Of a stretch of 64,000 nt of DNA, positions 60,945 through 64,000 are shown piece by piece. The notes under the pieces were generated by a model, which saw nothing but the letters and a program-made list of their open reading frames with translations, was not told the origin of the DNA and did no database searches. The DNA lies in contig NZ_RZNC01000005.1 of NCBI RefSeq assembly GCF_004078655.1, positions 1-64,000 of the forward strand, given 5' to 3'. Each line of letters opens with the position of its first letter. The first letter of the stretch is position 1. The DNA is from Labedella populi (GTDB taxonomy: Bacteria; Actinomycetota; Actinomycetes; Actinomycetales; Microbacteriaceae). Made by a program: the position numbers and the translations under genes.

Positions 60945-62645
60945 GTGAGCGCTTCTGACGCGGCGGACGTGACCGATCGCGGCCCCGACAGCGAGAGGTC
61001 CCGACTCGACGCGTGGGGCGGGCGCGTGCTGGAGTCGCAAGAGCGACTCAGATCCCTTATCAACGCGAACCGGGCGATGGTCGACGAGCTCGATCTCGAG
61101 CGTGTCCTCCGCACCGTCGTCGAGGCCGCCGTCGATCTGGTCCACGCGCATTACGGCGCTCTCGGCGTCATCGGCCCGGAGGGCGGGCTCGAGCGGTTCA
61201 TCCACGTCGGCGGAGAACCTGACCTGCCCGAGGTGATCGGCCACTACCCCCACGGACGCGGGCTCCTCGGCGCGCTCATCGACGACCCCCACCCGATCCG
61301 CCTCGAGCATCTCTCCGAGGACCGCAGGTCGAGCGGTTTCCCGGCCGGCCATCCGCCCATGGACAGTTTCCTGGGCGTGCCGATCCGGGTCCGGGACGAA
61401 GTGTACGGGAACCTCTACCTCACCGAGCACAGCGGCGGCGGGTTCAGTGCCGAGGACGAGGAGCTGCTCGTCGGTCTCGCCGCGACGGCAGGCGTCGCGA
61501 TCGACAACGCGCGGCTCTTCCAGGAGACACGACGCCGGCAGCAGTGGAGCGCCGCGTCCGCCCAGATCGCCGCCTCGCTCCTCTCGGGCGGGCAGGACGA
61601 CGCGCTCGCCACGATCGCGGAGGTGACCGCTCAACTCGCCGACGCCGAGGTCGTGTGCGTCATCCTCCCCCACCGCGACGGCGAGCTCATCGTCGACACC
61701 GTCGCCGGGGCCGACGGCGACCGTTTCCGGGCGATGGTCTTTCCCCGGGAGGGGAGCCTGACCGCGCATGCTCTCGACTCCGGGGCACCCGTGCGCCGAG
61801 ACCGCCTCGGCTCCGTGCACACCTCGGAGTCCGATGCGTCGATGATCCTCGGCCCGTCGATGATCCTCCCGCTCCTCGCCGATGACGCCACGATCGGTGC
61901 TCTCTCGGTCTCCCGCGTCGAGGGCCGACAGCGGTTCTCCGATTCCGACCTCGAGCTCGCGGCCGACTTCGCGGATCAGTGCGCGATCGCGCTCGCGCTC
62001 GAGCGGGGGCGCGCCGACCGCGAGAAGCTCTCCGTCCTCCAGGACCGGGGCCGCATCGCCCGGGATCTGCACGACCACGTGATCCAGCGGCTCTTCGGCG
62101 CCGGGCTCAATCTGCAGGCGGCCGGGTCGGAGATCGCCGACGATCGGCTCCGGGAACGGGTCGAGGAGCAGGTCACGGCCCTCGACGAGGCCATCGGCTC
62201 GATCCGCACCGCCATCTTCGCGCTCACCTCGAGACGCCCACGGGAGTCGGTCAAGCACCGCATCATGGACGTCGTCACGTCTCACGACCACACCGGCGGG
62301 CCGACACCACGGCTGCAGTTGAGCGGGCCCATCGATTCGTCCCTCCCGGACGACATGGTCGATGACGTCATCGCGGTCGTGACGGAGGGGATCTCGAACG
62401 TCGCCCGGCACGCCCGGGCGTCGTCGGCGTCGGTGACCGTCGCCGCCGAGCCCGACCGGCTCGTCGTCCGCGTCGAGGACGACGGGCGTGGCCCGGCAGG
62501 AGGAACCCGTCGGAGCGGCACCGGGAACCTCGCGGAGCGCGCGGCCCGGTGGGGCGGCACCTTCTCGCTCCGACCACGCGAGCCCTCCGGTTCCCTCCTC
62601 GAATGGACCGTTCCGCTGACGCAGTCAACAGGGAGACGAGCATGA
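60945..62645 (+). CDS. devS: DevS/DosT-like two-GAF sensor histidine kinase
   Basis: A 566-residue soluble kinase. GAF-A (about 50-200) contains SSGFPAGHPPMDSFLGVPIR; His136 in HPPM aligns with the proximal haem ligand of mycobacterial DevS. GAF-B covers about 225-365. The dimerisation helix has the phospho-acceptor His376 in RIARDLHDHVIQRLFGAGL, and the ATPase domain ends with GTGNLAERAARWGG. It should sense O2, NO, CO or redox state through haem and phosphorylate the regulator encoded by the overlapping next gene. The GTG at 60945 has GAGGGAGG six bases before it. A degenerate box (TGACCGTTCGCCCCT, 60794-60808) lies upstream. Confidence 0.9.
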   Translation: MSASDAADVTDRGPDSERSRLDAWGGRVLESQERLRSLINANRAMVDELDLERVLRTVVEAAVDLVHAHYGALGVIGPEGGLERFIHVGGEPDLPEVIGHYPHGRGLLGALIDDPHPIRLEHLSEDRRSSGFPAGHPPMDSFLGVPIRVRDEVYGNLYLTEHSGGGFSAEDEELLVGLAATAGVAIDNARLFQETRRRQQWSAASAQIAASLLSGGQDDALATIAEVTAQLADAEVVCVILPHRDGELIVDTVAGADGDRFRAMVFPREGSLTAHALDSGAPVRRDRLGSVHTSESDASMILGPSMILPLLADDATIGALSVSRVEGRQRFSDSDLELAADFADQCAIALALERGRADREKLSVLQDRGRIARDLHDHVIQRLFGAGLNLQAAGSEIADDRLRERVEEQVTALDEAIGSIRTAIFALTSRRPRESVKHRIMDVVTSHDHTGGPTPRLQLSGPIDSSLPDDMVDDVIAVVTEGISNVARHARASSASVTVAAEPDRLVVRVEDDGRGPAGGTRRSGTGNLAERAARWGGTFSLRPREPSGSLLEWTVPLTQSTGRRA

Positions 62646-63268
62646 CCACGGTATTCCTCATCGACGATCACGAAGTCGTCCGGCAGGGAGTCGCCGGACT
62701 CCTCGGCCGGGAGCCGGACCTGACCGTCATCGGCGAGGCTTCGACGGCACGAGAGGCGCGTCAACGCATCGCCGCGACGATCCCGGACGTCGCACTGATC
62801 GACGTCCGACTTCCCGACGGCAACGGCATCGACGTCTGTCGGGACATCCGGTCGGCGCACCCGGAGGTGCACTGCCTGATCCTGACGGCGTACGACGACG
62901 ACGACGCGATGTACGCGGCCGCCCTCGCGGGAGCCGCCGGCTACGTCCTCAAGGACATCCGGGGGCAGAAGCTCATCGAGAGCATCCGCGCGGTCGCGGC
63001 GGGGAAGCGGCTCATCGACCCGCACGTCCGCCGCACCGTCGTCACCGAATCGGCGCCGCCCGACGACCGCATCGAGGTCGCCCTGTCGTTGCGCGAGCGG
63101 CAAGTGCTCGATTCGATCGCCGACGGACTCACGAACCGTCAGATCGGCGAGAAGCTCGGGCTCGCGGAGAAGACGGTCAAGAACTACGTGTCCTCCCTCC
63201 TCGACAAGCTCGGCATGGAACGGCGGACGCAAGCGGCCGTCTACGGAGTCGAACACCGCACTCCCTGA
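62642..63268 (+). CDS. devR: DevR/DosR-like response regulator
   Basis: A 208-residue NarL-type regulator. The receiver has IDDHEVVR, phospho-acceptor Asp54 in ALIDVRLPDGNG and Lys104 in YVLKDIRG. The DNA-binding helix is AEKTVKNYVSSLLDKLGMER, with Lys177, Lys180 and Asn181 matching Lys179, Lys182 and Asn183 of M. tuberculosis DevR, which contact the DosR box. The ending RRTQAAVYG also matches. The ATG overlaps the kinase stop by four bases. It is the obvious candidate to bind the six palindromic boxes in this block. Confidence 0.92.
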   Translation: MTTVFLIDDHEVVRQGVAGLLGREPDLTVIGEASTAREARQRIAATIPDVALIDVRLPDGNGIDVCRDIRSAHPEVHCLILTAYDDDDAMYAAALAGAAGYVLKDIRGQKLIESIRAVAAGKRLIDPHVRRTVVTESAPPDDRIEVALSLRERQVLDSIADGLTNRQIGEKLGLAEKTVKNYVSSLLDKLGMERRTQAAVYGVEHRTP

Positions 63269-63303
63269 CTCCTCGATTCCCTGACCCCTCGGTCCCGACG
63301 ACG

Positions 63304-63318
63304 GGGACCTTCGGCCCT
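63304..63318. promoter_or_regulatory. DevR/DosR-type box 6, GGGACCTTCGGCCCT
   Basis: Intergenic, 35 bases after the devR-like stop and 46 bases before the flavodoxin gene. It is identical to box 5. Confidence 0.7.
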
Positions 63319-63363
63319 GGGGAACGCCACCACGCCCGAGCATCCTGGGGGTGGAGGTACACA

Positions 63364-63936
63364 ATGAACGTCGTCATCGTCTACGAGTCCATGTTCGGCA
63401 ACACCCGGTCGATCGCCGAACGCATCGCGCGGGGCATCGAGCATCGCCGAGCGACTCCCCCGCACCGGATCAGCGTGACATGTGTCGCGGACGTGACCGC
63501 GGCCGATGTCGCGGAAGCCGACCTGCTGGTCGTCGGCGCGCCCACCCACGCCCATTCCCTGCCTCGCCCGGAGAGTCGCGCCCAAGCGGCCGACTGGAGC
63601 GCCGATCCCGAGCGGCATCTGGAGCTCGAGGAGCATGCGCTCGATCGGGGCGTGCGGGAGTGGCTCGACGGGCTTCCCCCCGCAGACACCCTCTGCGCGG
63701 CCTTCGACACGCGCGCCGACATCCCGAAGCCGCTCAGCGGCGCGGCGTCGCACCGCATCACACGCCGACTCGCTCGGACCGGTCGCCGGAGCGTCCTCGC
63801 GCCCGAGAGCTTCCGTGTCACGATCGGGAGCCACCCGGAGGACGAAGAACTCGACCGGGCGGTCGTGTGGGGGAAGAGCCTCGCCCTCGCGACCGAGATC
63901 CTCGTTCGCGACCGGACCTCGACCGGCGCCCCGTGA
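63364..63936 (+). CDS. Flavodoxin domain protein
   Basis: A 190-residue flavodoxin-fold protein. The FMN phosphate loop is VYESMFGNTRSIAERIARG; DLLVVGAPTHAHSLPRPESR covers the second FMN loop, and AAFDTRADIPKPLSGAASH the third. Such stand-alone flavodoxin-domain proteins serve as electron carriers or protoporphyrinogen-oxidase-like enzymes; the exact partner is unknown. GGAGG lies before the ATG at 63364, and box 6 lies 46 bases upstream, placing it in the proposed dormancy regulon. The related, decayed-looking protein at 53112 is its only paralogue here. The last 64 bases of the window hold no recognisable feature. Confidence 0.85.
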   Translation: MNVVIVYESMFGNTRSIAERIARGIEHRRATPPHRISVTCVADVTAADVAEADLLVVGAPTHAHSLPRPESRAQAADWSADPERHLELEEHALDRGVREWLDGLPPADTLCAAFDTRADIPKPLSGAASHRITRRLARTGRRSVLAPESFRVTIGSHPEDEELDRAVVWGKSLALATEILVRDRTSTGAP

Positions 63937-64000
63937 ACCCGGACAGGAGCGGGGGAACCCGAGAGCAGCGCTCACGGTCGTCCCCGCCTCCCGGGTCCGC

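Overview
This is a high-GC, gene-dense chromosomal segment of a Gram-positive actinobacterium. It is most likely a member of the Microbacteriaceae. The signs are a DUF222/HNH (13E12-type) gene, a DUF7882 protein, DUF3817, a CYP152-type P450, many GTG/TTG starts, several apparently leaderless genes, and GTGA/ATGA stop-start overlaps. I see no rRNA or tRNA gene, insertion sequence, phage or CRISPR array. I do not name a genus.

Layout. 1-6 kb: a frameshifted HNH gene, a DUF3817 protein, an alditol-oxidase-like flavoenzyme, an SDR plus zinc-ADH pair, a CinA-type amidohydrolase and DUF7882. 6-12 kb: a sugar ABC importer split by an opposing csbD gene, then a CYP152 P450; LacI-type palindromes precede each part. 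12-14 kb: holin-X plus a 57-residue membrane protein, DJ-1/PfpI and VOC proteins. 14-22 kb: a phenolic-lipid cluster of type III PKS, methyltransferase and flavin hydroxylase (the srsABC arrangement), with an MFS/TetR pair and a coupled SRPBCC, desaturase-like oxidoreductase and UbiA operon. 22-31 kb: SDRs, a MarR regulator, a DRGH nuclease, envelope and stress membrane proteins, an APC permease and a decayed AAA-ATPase gene. 31-39 kb: a mannoside-use locus of ROK regulator, ABC importer and GH38 alpha-mannosidase. 39-46 kb: pnuC and an FCD-GntR regulator divergent from an aminotransferase plus ABC importer operon. 46-51 kb: PBP4-type carboxypeptidase, a two-component system, a GT2 enzyme and an SDR.

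51-64 kb is the most coherent block and looks like a dormancy (DosR/DevR-type) regulon. It holds three universal stress proteins, a phosphoketolase joined in frame to a PNPOx-like domain, an AdhP-type dehydrogenase, a P-type ATPase, two flavodoxin-type proteins, and at its end a DevS-like dual-GAF kinase and a DevR-like regulator. Six near-palindromic sites of the form GGGAC(C/G)TTCG(A/G)CCCT, or GGGACCAAGGTCCCT, lie 35-101 bp before start codons in this block. I noticed no comparable site elsewhere in the window. The regulator keeps the DNA-contacting Lys/Lys/Asn of DevR and the kinase keeps a GAF-A histidine matching the haem ligand of DevS. The window therefore appears to carry a complete hypoxia/redox circuit: sensor, regulator, operators and targets.

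A second theme is short tandem duplication (13, 16, 17, 18 and 22 bp, and a 6-bp array). Several lie at gene ends, and one has broken the HNH gene. All functional calls come from reading motifs by eye; no database search was run.
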